Below are positions 7,387-15,056 of a stretch of 44,298 nucleotides of DNA, piece by piece; position 1 is the stretch's first letter, and each line of letters opens with the position of its first letter. The position numbers and the translations under genes are program-made. Source of the DNA: an uncultured Clostridium sp. (lineage in GTDB: Bacteria > Bacillota > Clostridia > Clostridiales > Clostridiaceae); contig CALBDU010000047.1 of NCBI GenBank assembly GCA_937927335.1, positions 1 to 44,298 on the forward strand, written 5' to 3'. The notes under the pieces were generated by a model. It did no database searches, was not told where the DNA came from, and worked only from the letters and a program-made list of their open reading frames with translations.

Positions 7387-8922
7387 TTAGGCCATTAGAA
7401 TATACTTATTGCATAAAAACCCTTTTTCATTATATTGCTTTCTTACTTGTAGCAGACCAGCATCTTCAAGCCCTTTAATATATCTGCTGATATTAGGCTT
7501 GTCCATATTCAAAGCATTAGCTATATCGTCATAAGTCACGCTCTTGCACTGCTGCAATCTTTTAGCCAGAAATATGTATACAAGGTATTCGTTTTGAGTA
7601 ATATTCTTGTTTATAAATAAGTTGCTTGAACTATATAGTAACCTTGTATATCCCTTTCCAAAGTTATTCCTATTCTTAACTTTGTAAAAATTGGGCTCGT
7701 TCATTCTTTTACTTTCAGTACAATCAATAAAGCCTTCTTTTACTAAATTTTTTAATACTTGATAAAGTTTAGGTTTCGAGATACAACATTTAAAGCCTTT
7801 TCTTGGAGTAAGTTTTTCTTGTACCTGGTTTGTATTTAGACCGCCCACATTCGCTATTAGTAAGCTCAATACCAAATAATCATAGCCATTTAGTTTTCTC
7901 ATCGTTCTTTCCTCCAAATAGTGGTTGTCCACTAAAAATTCTCTTTCCGCTAATACTGCATAGTCACCTTTACTGCAATAGCCACATTTATATTTATCAC
8001 AGTATTTTGATATAATGCTCTGTAACCTTGAATCAGTTAAAGTACATCCTAATAGATTATAGTCCTTTTCCCAATAGCTGTTAAAATCTCGCTCAACTTC
8101 ACTGAATTTCTTTGGAGGTGAGCATCTACTATTCCATTCTCTTATGATCTCCTTAACATTTGCCTTTGAATAACCTCGTACTTGATAATATTTTACAATC
8201 CTACCAAGAGCAGTGTTTCTGTGACCTTCTGGAACACCTTTAAGCATTTCCATAACGCAGTACATGTCAGATTTAAGTTTGTCCAATTTCCTAATTATTG
8301 TATCTTCAGTAGAAAATTTATTTTTAAATCTTCTTTCTAATTCATCAAGGGAATAATATCTAATTTTCTTTGCTGTAAAAATTGTTGAAACGTTTTTATA
8401 GAGCTTCTCCTTGTAGTTGAATGTTTGTGGAACTCTTAAAATTTGAGTTTTAAGCGTCCCTTTAATATCAGCATTTAATTGTTCAGCAATTTTTTTGTTC
8501 AAGGATGTGATCCTTTCTATATCTTTAGTTCTCTCGGTAAAGACATAGACATGGAAACCATGACCACTATCAATCATAAGGTGGTAATACAACCCTATCG
8601 ATTTAAATTTTTCAAGTATATCCTTATGACTTAGGTTGCCTTCATAATCCTTAATATCAAAGTCAAATGCTAAACAATTTCTACTGCCTATTAATTCTTC
8701 CTTGCCACTCCTGTCTATTGTTGTTGCTAAACCAGCATAAACATCAAACTTGCCTCTGTTCAAATCTATATATTTTTCTGCATCTTCAACAGTATCAAAG
8801 TAGTTATATGCAAAGTTACCAATAATGGGATGTCGAGTGGCAATTTTTATAAATTCGCTTTCATACTTGTCGCTGTATAACAGCTGTAGGTATTCATGCA
8901 TCTTTAAGTTTTCATCTGCCAA
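7387..8922 (-). CDS. Primase-polymerase-like replication protein
   Basis: A 511-aa protein with archaeo-eukaryotic primase-type motifs. LAFDFDIKD (acidic pair about D87/D89), the histidine motif DSGHGFHVYVF (about 118-128) and LRVPQTFNYK (about 162-171) match plasmid and phage PrimPol replication proteins. A Cys cluster (CDKYKCGYCSK) follows at about 314-324. The C-terminus has helix-turn-helix/winged-helix regions (for example SVTYDDIANALNMDKPNISR). I chose the TTG at 8920-8922 because GGAGG lies 7 nt upstream; an in-frame GTG at 8949 overlaps no such site. It probably initiates or primes replication of the excised element, with an origin in the structured DNA just upstream (8950-9228). Confidence 0.8.
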   Translation of the reverse strand: MADENLKMHEYLQLLYSDKYESEFIKIATRHPIIGNFAYNYFDTVEDAEKYIDLNRGKFDVYAGLATTIDRSGKEELIGSRNCLAFDFDIKDYEGNLSHKDILEKFKSIGLYYHLMIDSGHGFHVYVFTERTKDIERITSLNKKIAEQLNADIKGTLKTQILRVPQTFNYKEKLYKNVSTIFTAKKIRYYSLDELERRFKNKFSTEDTIIRKLDKLKSDMYCVMEMLKGVPEGHRNTALGRIVKYYQVRGYSKANVKEIIREWNSRCSPPKKFSEVERDFNSYWEKDYNLLGCTLTDSRLQSIISKYCDKYKCGYCSKGDYAVLAEREFLVDNHYLEERTMRKLNGYDYLVLSLLIANVGGLNTNQVQEKLTPRKGFKCCISKPKLYQVLKNLVKEGFIDCTESKRMNEPNFYKVKNRNNFGKGYTRLLYSSSNLFINKNITQNEYLVYIFLAKRLQQCKSVTYDDIANALNMDKPNISRYIKGLEDAGLLQVRKQYNEKGFLCNKYILMA

Positions 8923-8949
8923 ATAATTTCCTCCTTTGTTTAAAAACAC

Positions 8950-9228
8950 TATTTGAGCAGACTTTACTTATAATTGCTATTGTTTTATAATATTATCGTC
9001 AACAAATTATATTGAATAAAAGTATTGGCGTACTTTTATTCACAACAGATTATTAAAGTAATAGTCTGCTGCTATGCTCCAGTTCACACCTGGAGCATTA
9101 TTAGTTTTTAATAAAACAACTCACCTCCTAAAAATTAATTCTTTAATAGATGTCCCCCCCCTTAAAAATATCTATTGAATAACTTTTTGGTTACTCTTTA
9201 ACCGAAGTTATTCTTTAATAGTTCTTTC
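8950..9228. other. Structured intergenic region, candidate origin or leader
   Basis: There is no clear gene. Consecutive hairpins are present. GAATAAAAGTA/TACTTTTATTC (9014-9041) has 11 perfect pairs and a 6-nt loop. GCTCCAG/CTGGAGC lies at about 9075-9095. GAATAACTT/AAGTTATTC has an inner GGTT/AACC stem (9177-9213). The 12-bp word ATTCTTTAATAG is repeated at 9138-9149 and 9210-9221. A strong AGGAGG near 9124-9129 (minus) is followed by a possible 7-codon peptide. A C8 run lies at 9154-9161. The hairpin at 9177-9213 may terminate the 323-aa gene. The rest may be an origin or an attenuator. Confidence 0.45.
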
Positions 9229-10200
9229 TTATAAAAGCCCTATCGTTCTGTCTTGTAGTATATACTCTTCATATAATTCAGGATATTTGTCCTTCGCATA
9301 TTTATCAAAAACTTCCTTATAAACATGAGAAGACAAATTTTTAAAATATCTTTTCTGAGTATACATTTGTTTATGTGATTTTTTATTTATAAGCATATAC
9401 TTTAAAGCCAAACTCATAAGCAAGTCATTAACTGTAATTGTCTCGTCTAAATGTCCTTGGCAATATTGATTTAGCATACCTGAAAACTTAGTTGCACTTA
9501 TTGCAGTACCTGGTATTGTTTTTTTTGTATAAATAGTTCTAAACACATAGCCTCCATTTTCCTTTGCTGATAAAATTCTATAACTACCACTTTTATTCTT
9601 AAAAACGAGTCTTGTTATGTCTGCGTATTCAACAATAAAACCAGTAAGCCACTCTGATATGCTATATATATGAGGTTCTGACTTGTCTCTGTATATAGTT
9701 ACTTTATTATCTTCTATGTTAACGTCTTCTATAAATAGGCTTAATATGTCATTCGCACTTTCCTGACCATCAATCTCCCAAAATAATTTAATAAATAAAA
9801 TATAATTGTAATCTGCACCTTCAATTATTGCATTTTCTGTTAAATTAGTAACTTCGGAGTCATTATATACTACATATTGTTTAAAATTTATAATAGACTT
9901 AAGATCAGATACAGAACATATTTCTTCTTCAGCTTTTTCCCCTATTGACATTGCCCATTCTTTGTAATTTTTTATTAAACTATTGTAATTAAGCGCGGTA
10001 GAAAATTTAATCTTTTTTGCTATGGCTATATACATATTCATCAAATTCTCACTTGTAAAAGAAAACAAATCTTTACAATTAATACTTTCGAACTCTGATG
10101 AAAGGTTGAATAATGATTCATAGGCATTTATATAGGATTTATTTTCTGAGATTATTCTGTTTAAAAACATCGATTTAATTTTTTTATTATAATATTCCAT
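9229..10200 (-). CDS. Integrase-like protein without catalytic residues, unknown function
   Basis: A 323-aa protein I cannot assign to a named family. Its N-terminal 100 residues look helical, like the core-binding domain of tyrosine recombinases (ALNYNSLIKNYKEWAMSIG). The C-terminal half has the general length of a recombinase catalytic domain but lacks an HxxR motif and the final tyrosine in context. It ends KYPELYEEYILQDRTIGLL. Such degenerate proteins occur in replication modules of mobile elements. It lies directly upstream of the primase-like gene in the same direction, which suggests a replication or regulatory role. A terminator separates it from the DUF2188 gene. Confidence 0.5.
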   Translation of the reverse strand: MEYYNKKIKSMFLNRIISENKSYINAYESLFNLSSEFESINCKDLFSFTSENLMNMYIAIAKKIKFSTALNYNSLIKNYKEWAMSIGEKAEEEICSVSDLKSIINFKQYVVYNDSEVTNLTENAIIEGADYNYILFIKLFWEIDGQESANDILSLFIEDVNIEDNKVTIYRDKSEPHIYSISEWLTGFIVEYADITRLVFKNKSGSYRILSAKENGGYVFRTIYTKKTIPGTAISATKFSGMLNQYCQGHLDETITVNDLLMSLALKYMLINKKSHKQMYTQKRYFKNLSSHVYKEVFDKYAKDKYPELYEEYILQDRTIGLL

Positions 10201-10273
10201 AAAAATTATTATCTCCTCACTTAATTTTATTATATAACCTTTTTAAATGTATTTATTAACCCTTTCTATATAC

Positions 10274-10304
10274 ATATTACCACTTTGATTTAAGAGTTTG
10301 TCAA
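10274..10304 (-). promoter_or_regulatory. Putative promoter of the 323-aa gene
   Basis: On the minus strand TTGACA (10299-10304) is followed after 19 bases by TAATAT (10274-10279). The spacing is longer than the usual 17, so this is only a candidate. Confidence 0.35.
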
Positions 10305-10390
10305 ACTATAATCATTAGTTTTTTTAAAATTCAATGTACTACCTTGTTTCATATTTAACTAATATTAGAATAAAATATTTATTTTATAAA

Positions 10391-10416
10391 AAAACAGGAA
10401 AATAATTTCCTGTTTT
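10391..10416 (-). terminator. Terminator after the DUF2188 gene
   Basis: AAAACAGGAAA (10391-10401) pairs perfectly with TTTCCTGTTTT (10406-10416) over a 4-nt loop, and the minus strand runs into T7. Confidence 0.85.
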
Positions 10417-10426
10417 AAAGTAGTCT

Positions 10427-10651
10427 TTAACCTTTTGGTGGATAATCATCATTACCATAAGAGTTCTTCTCTCTTATACGGCCATCTTCTCTATGGATTA
10501 CAACTTCTGACCTCTGCTTAATTGCAATATCTCTTGCAACTTCAATTGCCTCTGCCTGTGTATTTGTAACTTTTGTTGCCTTACTATTACCAGCTCCTTT
10601 GACTTGCCATAGTCCATCTCTACGTGGAGTTACATGTTGATTCTTATTCAT
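10427..10651 (-). CDS. DUF2188 domain protein
   Basis: A 74-aa protein covering essentially the whole DUF2188 domain: QHVTPRRDGLWQVKGAGNSK, a central TQAEAIEVARDIA helix, VVIHREDGRIREKNSYGND and a PPKG tail. These small proteins are widespread in bacteria and their function is not known. AGGAGG lies 9-10 nt before the ATG, and the terminator at 10391-10416 follows. It is the last gene of a small group with the 47-aa and 131-aa proteins. Confidence 0.88.
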   Translation of the reverse strand: MNKNQHVTPRRDGLWQVKGAGNSKATKVTNTQAEAIEVARDIAIKQRSEVVIHREDGRIREKNSYGNDDYPPKG

Positions 10652-10721
10652 ACTTTTTTCCTCCTATAATTATATTATAAGAGGAATGAACCGCTCAAAC
10701 ATTCCTCTGGTTGATGTTACT

Positions 10722-10865
10722 TTAATCTATATAAATTTTAAAGGCTTTAATTCCATAACTCTTAGCATAAATCTTATGCCCATTAACTGTTATCCATGGT
10801 CTGAAAATGAACTCTCTATCATCGTCTTCTTTTTTAAGTTTACTATTTTTTTCAAGCTCTTGCAT
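10722..10865 (-). CDS. Small 47-aa conserved-looking protein
   Basis: A short gene beginning MQELEKNSKLKK and continuing FIFRPWITVNGHKIYAKSYG to an aromatic end (AFKIYID). AAAGGAGG sits 8 nt before the ATG (10863-10865), a near-ideal ribosome-binding site. The RPWITVNGHKIYA pattern resembles tiny proteins of phages and integrative elements with no known function. It lies between the 131-aa and DUF2188 genes, all in the same direction. A plus-strand frame over the same DNA is a shadow. Confidence 0.65.
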   Translation of the reverse strand: MQELEKNSKLKKEDDDREFIFRPWITVNGHKIYAKSYGIKAFKIYID

Positions 10866-10972
10866 TTTAATACCTCCTTTCTTAATAAATTATGCTTGAA
10901 AAAAAATAGTGAAAATGTTAAACTAACTTTGAGTATATTAGTGAGCGGTTAATGTTCACTATTTTTTTCAAG
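10842..10972. repeat. Three copies of CTTGAAAAAAATAGT
   Basis: The word occurs on the minus strand at 10842-10856 and 10958-10972, and on the plus strand with one extra A at 10895-10910. The last two form a long inverted repeat (about 17-18 pairs) between the 131-aa gene and the 47-aa gene. It could act as a terminator in either direction. The first copy lies within the 47-aa coding sequence (ELEKNSK). Confidence 0.5.
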
Positions 10973-11034
10973 AAAGAAGTTTAGTATGGTTGCCGCCATA
11001 TTAGACTTCTTTTTATGTTAAACGGAATTACCGT

Positions 11035-11430
11035 TTAATCATCACTTTCTTCATCCTTGTCAGCTATCAAGGTTGCTTTAGTTAAATCAAACATCATTGC
11101 GGAATCTTTACTATAATAATCTCCCAATACTTTATAACCGCCGTCCTTTAAATTCCAACCCATCATCTTCGAAAGTGTGTTTAATAAGTCTTTATTATTA
11201 ATTCGTACATTTGCTACTTTAGAGTTTTTTGTAAAGGCAATAGCATCTTCCTCATCTTTATGGCTTGTCATAATTGCAATTTGATTGTCTTCCTCGTTTA
11301 TTAGAAGTATAACAAACTGAGGTTTACCCATTTTGATTACTACACTTTTTGAAAATGTAACTCCATTATCGGTTATTGACATGTATGGCAATCCTGTTGT
11401 TAAGCTTACCTTTTTAAAATTTTCAAACAT
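11035..11430 (-). CDS. Unknown 131-aa protein
   Basis: I do not recognise this protein. It is acidic at the end (DKDEESDD) and has alternating beta-like strands (GVTFSKSVVIKMGKPQFVIL, INEEDNQIAIMT), with no membrane segment or signal peptide. GGGGTG lies 6 nt before the ATG at 11428-11430; an in-frame GTG three codons earlier overlaps that site, so the ATG is preferred. It is the first gene after the integrase, with a good promoter (11461-11489) and a pair of direct repeats upstream. It may be expressed in the integrated state, possibly under repressor control. Confidence 0.65.
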   Translation of the reverse strand: MFENFKKVSLTTGLPYMSITDNGVTFSKSVVIKMGKPQFVILLINEEDNQIAIMTSHKDEEDAIAFTKNSKVANVRINNKDLLNTLSKMMGWNLKDGGYKVLGDYYSKDSAMMFDLTKATLIADKDEESDD

Positions 11431-11460
11431 ATTTTTCACCCCAATATATTTTCTTATTAT

Positions 11461-11489
11461 AGAATAGCATTAACATCTTCTTTTGTCAA
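11461..11489 (-). promoter_or_regulatory. Promoter of the 131-aa gene group
   Basis: On the minus strand TTGACA (11484-11489), 17 bases, then TATTCT (11461-11466) followed by ATAAT. It is the clearest promoter inside the element and has the same box sequences and spacing as the rRNA promoter at 44175-44203. Confidence 0.7.
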
Positions 11490-11493
11490 TATT

Positions 11494-11526
11494 TTGCGTA
11501 TTTTCAATCATTACCTTGCGTATTTT
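11494..11526 (-). promoter_or_regulatory. Direct-repeat operator candidate
   Basis: AAAATACGCAA occurs twice on the minus strand (11494-11504 and 11516-11526). The copies are 22 bp apart, about two helical turns, directly upstream of the -35 box. This places a dimeric regulator on one face of the DNA. The binding protein is unknown. Confidence 0.45.
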
Positions 11527-11645
11527 TGTCATGCATAAACTATAAATTATATTATATAAATATCACATAATGGTTAATAAATTATTATTTTTGTATATTT
11601 TTTTACTCATTATGAACTATAACTTATTACCTATACTTTTTAAAA

Positions 11646-12584
11646 TTATCTTAATTTTATTTTTTCCTTGTTGCCTATCAGTCGATCAAGAGGATTATAA
11701 TTATCGTAGTTTGTTTTTAAGTCGCTTGTAAATATCTCAACATACTCTTTTACAATGTCTAAGGTAGTATGAGATAGTAATTTTTGAAGTTTAAATACAT
11801 TCCCTCCATTTTCAAGATATAATTTAGCAAAGGAGTGTCTATAGCGATGAAGGCCACATTTATTTATTCCTCGCTTTTTATGGTACTTTCTCATGCTATG
11901 TTCAATTGCATTAACCGTTAACCTTCCTCCAAATTGGTTACAAAACAAATAATCTGTCATCTCTCCGCTTCTAAACTGAACATATTCGATAAGTATCTTA
12001 TGAAGATGGCTTGACATCGGTATTATTTGTTGTTTACGCCCCTTCATTTTCTTTAGACTTATTAGGTCATTTTCAAAATCAATATCCTCAATCTTTAATT
12101 CTATTAAAGTACCTACACGAATTCCTGTTCCAATTAGGGTATTACAAATAGCCCAATCCCTAAATTCCGTAAAGCTGCAAGTTTTAATGTTAGGTTTTTT
12201 AATTAATATACTTAATTCCTGCTCTGTATATGTTTCATAAACTTTTTTATCGGCTTTAATTAGTCTTATCTTAAAGTGTTGCATATAATTCAGATTCATA
12301 AAGTAATATAAAATTACTCTAATGCTCCTTAACCTTGAATTAATGGATATGTCATTAAATCCAGTTGTTTCTCGAAGCCAAAAAATATAGTTGTCTAAAA
12401 CCTCTTTATTTATTTTGTTAATGCAATTGGATACAGAATAAAATTTACCGAAACTGTTAAAACACTCCTCATATGAGTCAATTGTCCTTGGGGATAAGTT
12501 TTTAACCCTGCAATGTACAATAAACTCTCTAAAACCTTCCGTTAAAGATTTGTTTTGTAGCTTTTCATTCATTCTCATTTTCAT
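11646..12584 (-). CDS. Tyrosine recombinase (integrase) of the element
   Basis: A 312-aa tyrosine recombinase. It has an N-terminal SAM-like core-binding domain (residues about 15-105, with SPRTIDSYEECFNSFGKFY) and a catalytic domain. Catalytic residues visible are R156 (GTGIRVGTL), a lysine in KKMKGRKQQ (about 178-186), H246 and R249 (HRYRHSF), H272 (LLSHTTL) and nucleophile Y281 (KEYVEI). It lies about 150 bp from the intact tRNA-Thr, as expected for a tRNA-targeting integrase. It should insert and excise the element by strand exchange at the repeats 124-172 and 12734-12782. AGGGGTG lies 9 nt before the ATG. No separate excisionase was recognised. Confidence 0.93.
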   Translation of the reverse strand: MKMRMNEKLQNKSLTEGFREFIVHCRVKNLSPRTIDSYEECFNSFGKFYSVSNCINKINKEVLDNYIFWLRETTGFNDISINSRLRSIRVILYYFMNLNYMQHFKIRLIKADKKVYETYTEQELSILIKKPNIKTCSFTEFRDWAICNTLIGTGIRVGTLIELKIEDIDFENDLISLKKMKGRKQQIIPMSSHLHKILIEYVQFRSGEMTDYLFCNQFGGRLTVNAIEHSMRKYHKKRGINKCGLHRYRHSFAKLYLENGGNVFKLQKLLSHTTLDIVKEYVEIFTSDLKTNYDNYNPLDRLIGNKEKIKLR

Positions 12585-12632
12585 TTACATTCACACCCCT
12601 ATAATTTTTTTTGGGATATGACTAAATCAAAA

Positions 12633-12686
12633 AAGTTAGACCTACTAACCCCCCATTATTTTGGGAAAAGTCAGTAGGTCTAACTT
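12633..12686 (-). terminator. Replacement terminator for tRNA-Thr carried by the element
   Basis: AAGTTAGACCTACT (12633-12646) pairs perfectly with its complement at 12673-12686 around a 26-nt loop. On the minus strand the stem runs into T6. It lies about 50 nt past the tRNA 3' end and replaces the original terminator now at 87-122. The arms contain the same TAGACCTACT word found in the attachment region, so the hairpin may also be an integrase-binding site. Confidence 0.65.
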
Positions 12687-12733
12687 CACATGTTACAAAG
12701 TGTAAAACCGCTGAATCCATTGATTTTATAGGT

Positions 12734-12811
<78 letters not shown>

Positions 12812-12829
12812 AAAGCTTATTACATCTAA

Positions 12830-13081
12830 TATAATACTAAGCCTTCTTGCAAAGTTAGTCAACTCCCTAATACATTGTGTGCAGCCGCCATTGAAATTGT
12901 ATGTACTGTTGAAGATTTTATAAAAATGGTGCCTGAAATTAAGAAACTTCATGAGGAAGGCATGGTTTCCATAAAAAGAACCTATGCCGAATTGGAGGAT
13001 TACTATTACAAGGAATATGTCTCCAGGGAGGATGTTAGACCAGAAAACAACGATGATATAGACACTGAACAATACTTATAA
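12830..13081 (+). pseudogene. Probable gene remnant, C-terminal fragment
   Basis: The frame is open from 12830 to a stop at 13079-13081 and reads like real protein: CTVEDFIKMVPEIKKLHEEG, then RTYAELEDYYYKEYV and an acidic tail. It has no ATG and no ribosome-binding site, and its beginning overlaps the oppositely directed tRNA promoter. I take it as the 3' end of a gene whose front was lost, perhaps in an earlier event at this tRNA. The family is not recognised. A short gene starting at TTG 12875 is a weaker alternative. Confidence 0.35.
12834..12862 (-). promoter_or_regulatory. tRNA-Thr promoter
   Basis: On the minus strand TTGACT (12857-12862) is followed after 17 bases by TAGTAT (12834-12839), about 22 bases before the tRNA 5' end. 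Confidence 0.6.
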
Positions 13082-13155
13082 TTCAGAATATTTGGAAATA
13101 TAAACGATTAGCTTACTAAATTTGCTCGTTTCTTGTTCTTTCTAATATTTTCATG

Positions 13156-13184
13156 TTTTGACTAAATATTATCTTTAGTATAAT
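13156..13184 (+). promoter_or_regulatory. Promoter of the Hsp20 gene
   Basis: TATAAT lies at 13179-13184. The -35 box is either TTTTGA (13156-13161, 17-bp spacing) or TTGACT (13158-13163, 15-bp spacing). No CIRCE or other heat-shock operator was seen nearby. Confidence 0.5.
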
Positions 13185-13220
13185 ATTTAATCATAAAATT
13201 TAATATAAGGAGGTTATGTT

Positions 13221-13670
13221 ATGTTTGATATGGTACCTTTCAAAAGAACTGGATTGCTTAAAAAAGGGGGGGACAATTTCAATAATTTCGTGGATAACTT
13301 CTTTAATGATGATTTCTTTGCCCCTATTCCTTTCGAAAAAATGGGCTTTGGTTTTAAGGTGGACCTGAAAGAAAACGAAAGCAGCTATATTGTGGAGGCG
13401 GATCTTCCTGGAGTAAATAAGGACTCCATAGAAATTGAATATAAAAACAATTACCTCACTGTATCTGCTAAACGTGAGGAAAAAAACGAGGATAAGAGTG
13501 AAAATTACGTAAGAAAAGAAATTAGGTACGGAGAGTTTAAAAGAAGCTTTTATGTGGATAATGTAGATGAGGATAAAGTAACTGCAAGCTTTAATGACGG
13601 TGTACTTAGAGTAGAGCTTCCTAAAACAAATAAAGAAAAGGTTGTAACTAAAAAGATTGAGATCAAGTAA
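13221..13670 (+). CDS. hsp18: Hsp20/alpha-crystallin small heat-shock protein
   Basis: A 149-aa small heat-shock protein, an ATP-independent chaperone that holds unfolding proteins as oligomers. The alpha-crystallin domain starts at about residue 47 (FKVDLKENESSYIVEADLPG) and contains YLTVSAKR. The typical FNDGVLRVELPK segment lies near 130-141, followed by a KKIEIK tail. AAGGAGG precedes the ATG. The gene stands alone on the plus strand with a promoter just upstream and shares a bidirectional terminator with dnaB. The length matches clostridial Hsp18. Confidence 0.95.
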   Translation: MFDMVPFKRTGLLKKGGDNFNNFVDNFFNDDFFAPIPFEKMGFGFKVDLKENESSYIVEADLPGVNKDSIEIEYKNNYLTVSAKREEKNEDKSENYVRKEIRYGEFKRSFYVDNVDEDKVTASFNDGVLRVELPKTNKEKVVTKKIEIK

Positions 13671-13698
13671 AAAAATGCCTGGCTGACCAGGCATTTTT
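13671..13698. terminator. Bidirectional terminator between hsp18 and dnaB
   Basis: AAAAATGCCTGG (13671-13682) and CCAGGCATTTTT (13687-13698) pair perfectly around CTGA. It serves hsp18 from the left and dnaB from the right; the dnaB stop codon follows directly. Confidence 0.9.
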
Positions 13699-15033
13699 CT
13701 ATTCATAATGTATATTATCCAAATTTCCGAATTTGCTGAATTGACCCATCCAGGCAAATTTAACAGTTCCCACCGGGCCGTTTCTTTGCTTTGCAATAAT
13801 GCATTCAGCAATATTTTTATCCTCTGATTCTTTGTCGTAATATTCGTCCCTGTAGAGGAACATTACTATATCCGCATCCTGCTCTATTGATCCGGATTCC
13901 CTAAGATCGCTTAGCATAGGTCTGTGGTCTGATCTTGCTTCGGGAGCACGGGAAAGCTGAGACAGAGCTATCACAGGACATTGCATTTCCTTTGCAAGCG
14001 CCTTTATGGATCTGGATATTTCAGATACCTCCTGCTGTCTGCTTTCATTACCCCTGCTTCCGGCCATCAATTGAAGATAGTCAATTATAATAATATCTAT
14101 TCCATGCTCAATTTTAAGCCTTCTGCATTTTGAACGCATTTCCATCACGGATATACCTGCAGTATCATCAATGAAAATTTTTGCACTTCCTAAAGGACCT
14201 GATGCCCTGGCAAGGTTCTCCCAATCCTTTTCATCCAGATTTCCTGTTCTCAGTTTAAGCATATCAACTCTGGCCTCAGAGCACAACAGCTTATATGCAA
14301 GCTGCTCCTTTGACATTTCCAGGGAAAATATGGCTACCTTTTTTCCTGATCTTAAAGCTGCATTCTCAGCAATATTCAGTGCAAAGGTGGTTTTTCCCAT
14401 GGATGGCCTGGCCGCAATTAGTATCATATCTCCCTTTTGGAATCCGGAGGTTTTTGCATCCAGATCATAAAAACCAGAAGGTATGCCTGTTGTCTGACCC
14501 TTGTTTATATATAGCTTCTCAATTTCAAGAAATCCTCTTTCCAGCACAGAACTCATTATTTCAAAATCAGATGTGGTCCTGTTGCTGGATAAATCAAATA
14601 TCCTTTTTTCAGCCTCATCAACAACATCGGAAACATCACCTTGATTATTATAGCTTCTATCCATAATATCATTTGATGCTCTTATAAGCCTTCTAAGGAT
14701 TGATTTATCCTTTACTATTTTTATATAGGAGTGGACATTGGAGGTGGTGATAACTGACGCACTAAGTTCAGTTATATGTGTTATACCCCCTATTATATCC
14801 AGCTGGTTGTTCCCTTTGAGTTTCTCGCTTAAGGTTATTATATCCACTGCACTGTCCTTATGGTAAAGGTCCATAATGGCAGAAAAGATTATTTTATGAT
14901 TTTCCTTATAAAAGTCATCGCTGGTTAATACCTCTGCGGCTTCAGCTATGGACATCTTATCAATAATCATTGACCCCAGTACGCTTTGTTCAGCCTCCAC
15001 ACTGTGGGGCATTATTTTAAGAGGTGCATCCAT
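13699..15033 (-). CDS. dnaB: Replicative DNA helicase DnaB
   Basis: A 444-aa hexameric helicase that unwinds DNA ahead of the replication fork. The N-terminal primase-interaction domain (SVEAEQSVLGSMIID) spans about residues 10-110. The RecA-like ATPase domain begins near 180 with Walker A AARPSMGKTT (207-216) and Walker B IDIIIIDYLQLM. LSQLSR and the DADIVMFLYRDEYY segment are also present. It is the last gene of the rpsF-to-dnaB group, 23 bp after lonC. Length is normal for the family. Confidence 0.97.
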   Translation of the reverse strand: MDAPLKIMPHSVEAEQSVLGSMIIDKMSIAEAAEVLTSDDFYKENHKIIFSAIMDLYHKDSAVDIITLSEKLKGNNQLDIIGGITHITELSASVITTSNVHSYIKIVKDKSILRRLIRASNDIMDRSYNNQGDVSDVVDEAEKRIFDLSSNRTTSDFEIMSSVLERGFLEIEKLYINKGQTTGIPSGFYDLDAKTSGFQKGDMILIAARPSMGKTTFALNIAENAALRSGKKVAIFSLEMSKEQLAYKLLCSEARVDMLKLRTGNLDEKDWENLARASGPLGSAKIFIDDTAGISVMEMRSKCRRLKIEHGIDIIIIDYLQLMAGSRGNESRQQEVSEISRSIKALAKEMQCPVIALSQLSRAPEARSDHRPMLSDLRESGSIEQDADIVMFLYRDEYYDKESEDKNIAECIIAKQRNGPVGTVKFAWMGQFSKFGNLDNIHYE

Positions 15034-15056
15034 TTGTCATCTCTCCACTCTTTACT

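Noticed and set aside
10686..10952. Plus-strand 88-aa reading frame
   Set aside because: It runs opposite to the 47-aa gene with a clear ribosome-binding site, and its protein looks random with no start signal.
13200..13811. Minus-strand 203-aa frame over hsp18
   Set aside because: It is a shadow of hsp18 and crosses the bidirectional terminator and the end of dnaB.
14171..14666. Plus-strand frames inside dnaB
   Set aside because: They are complements of a highly conserved helicase gene and have no ribosome-binding site.
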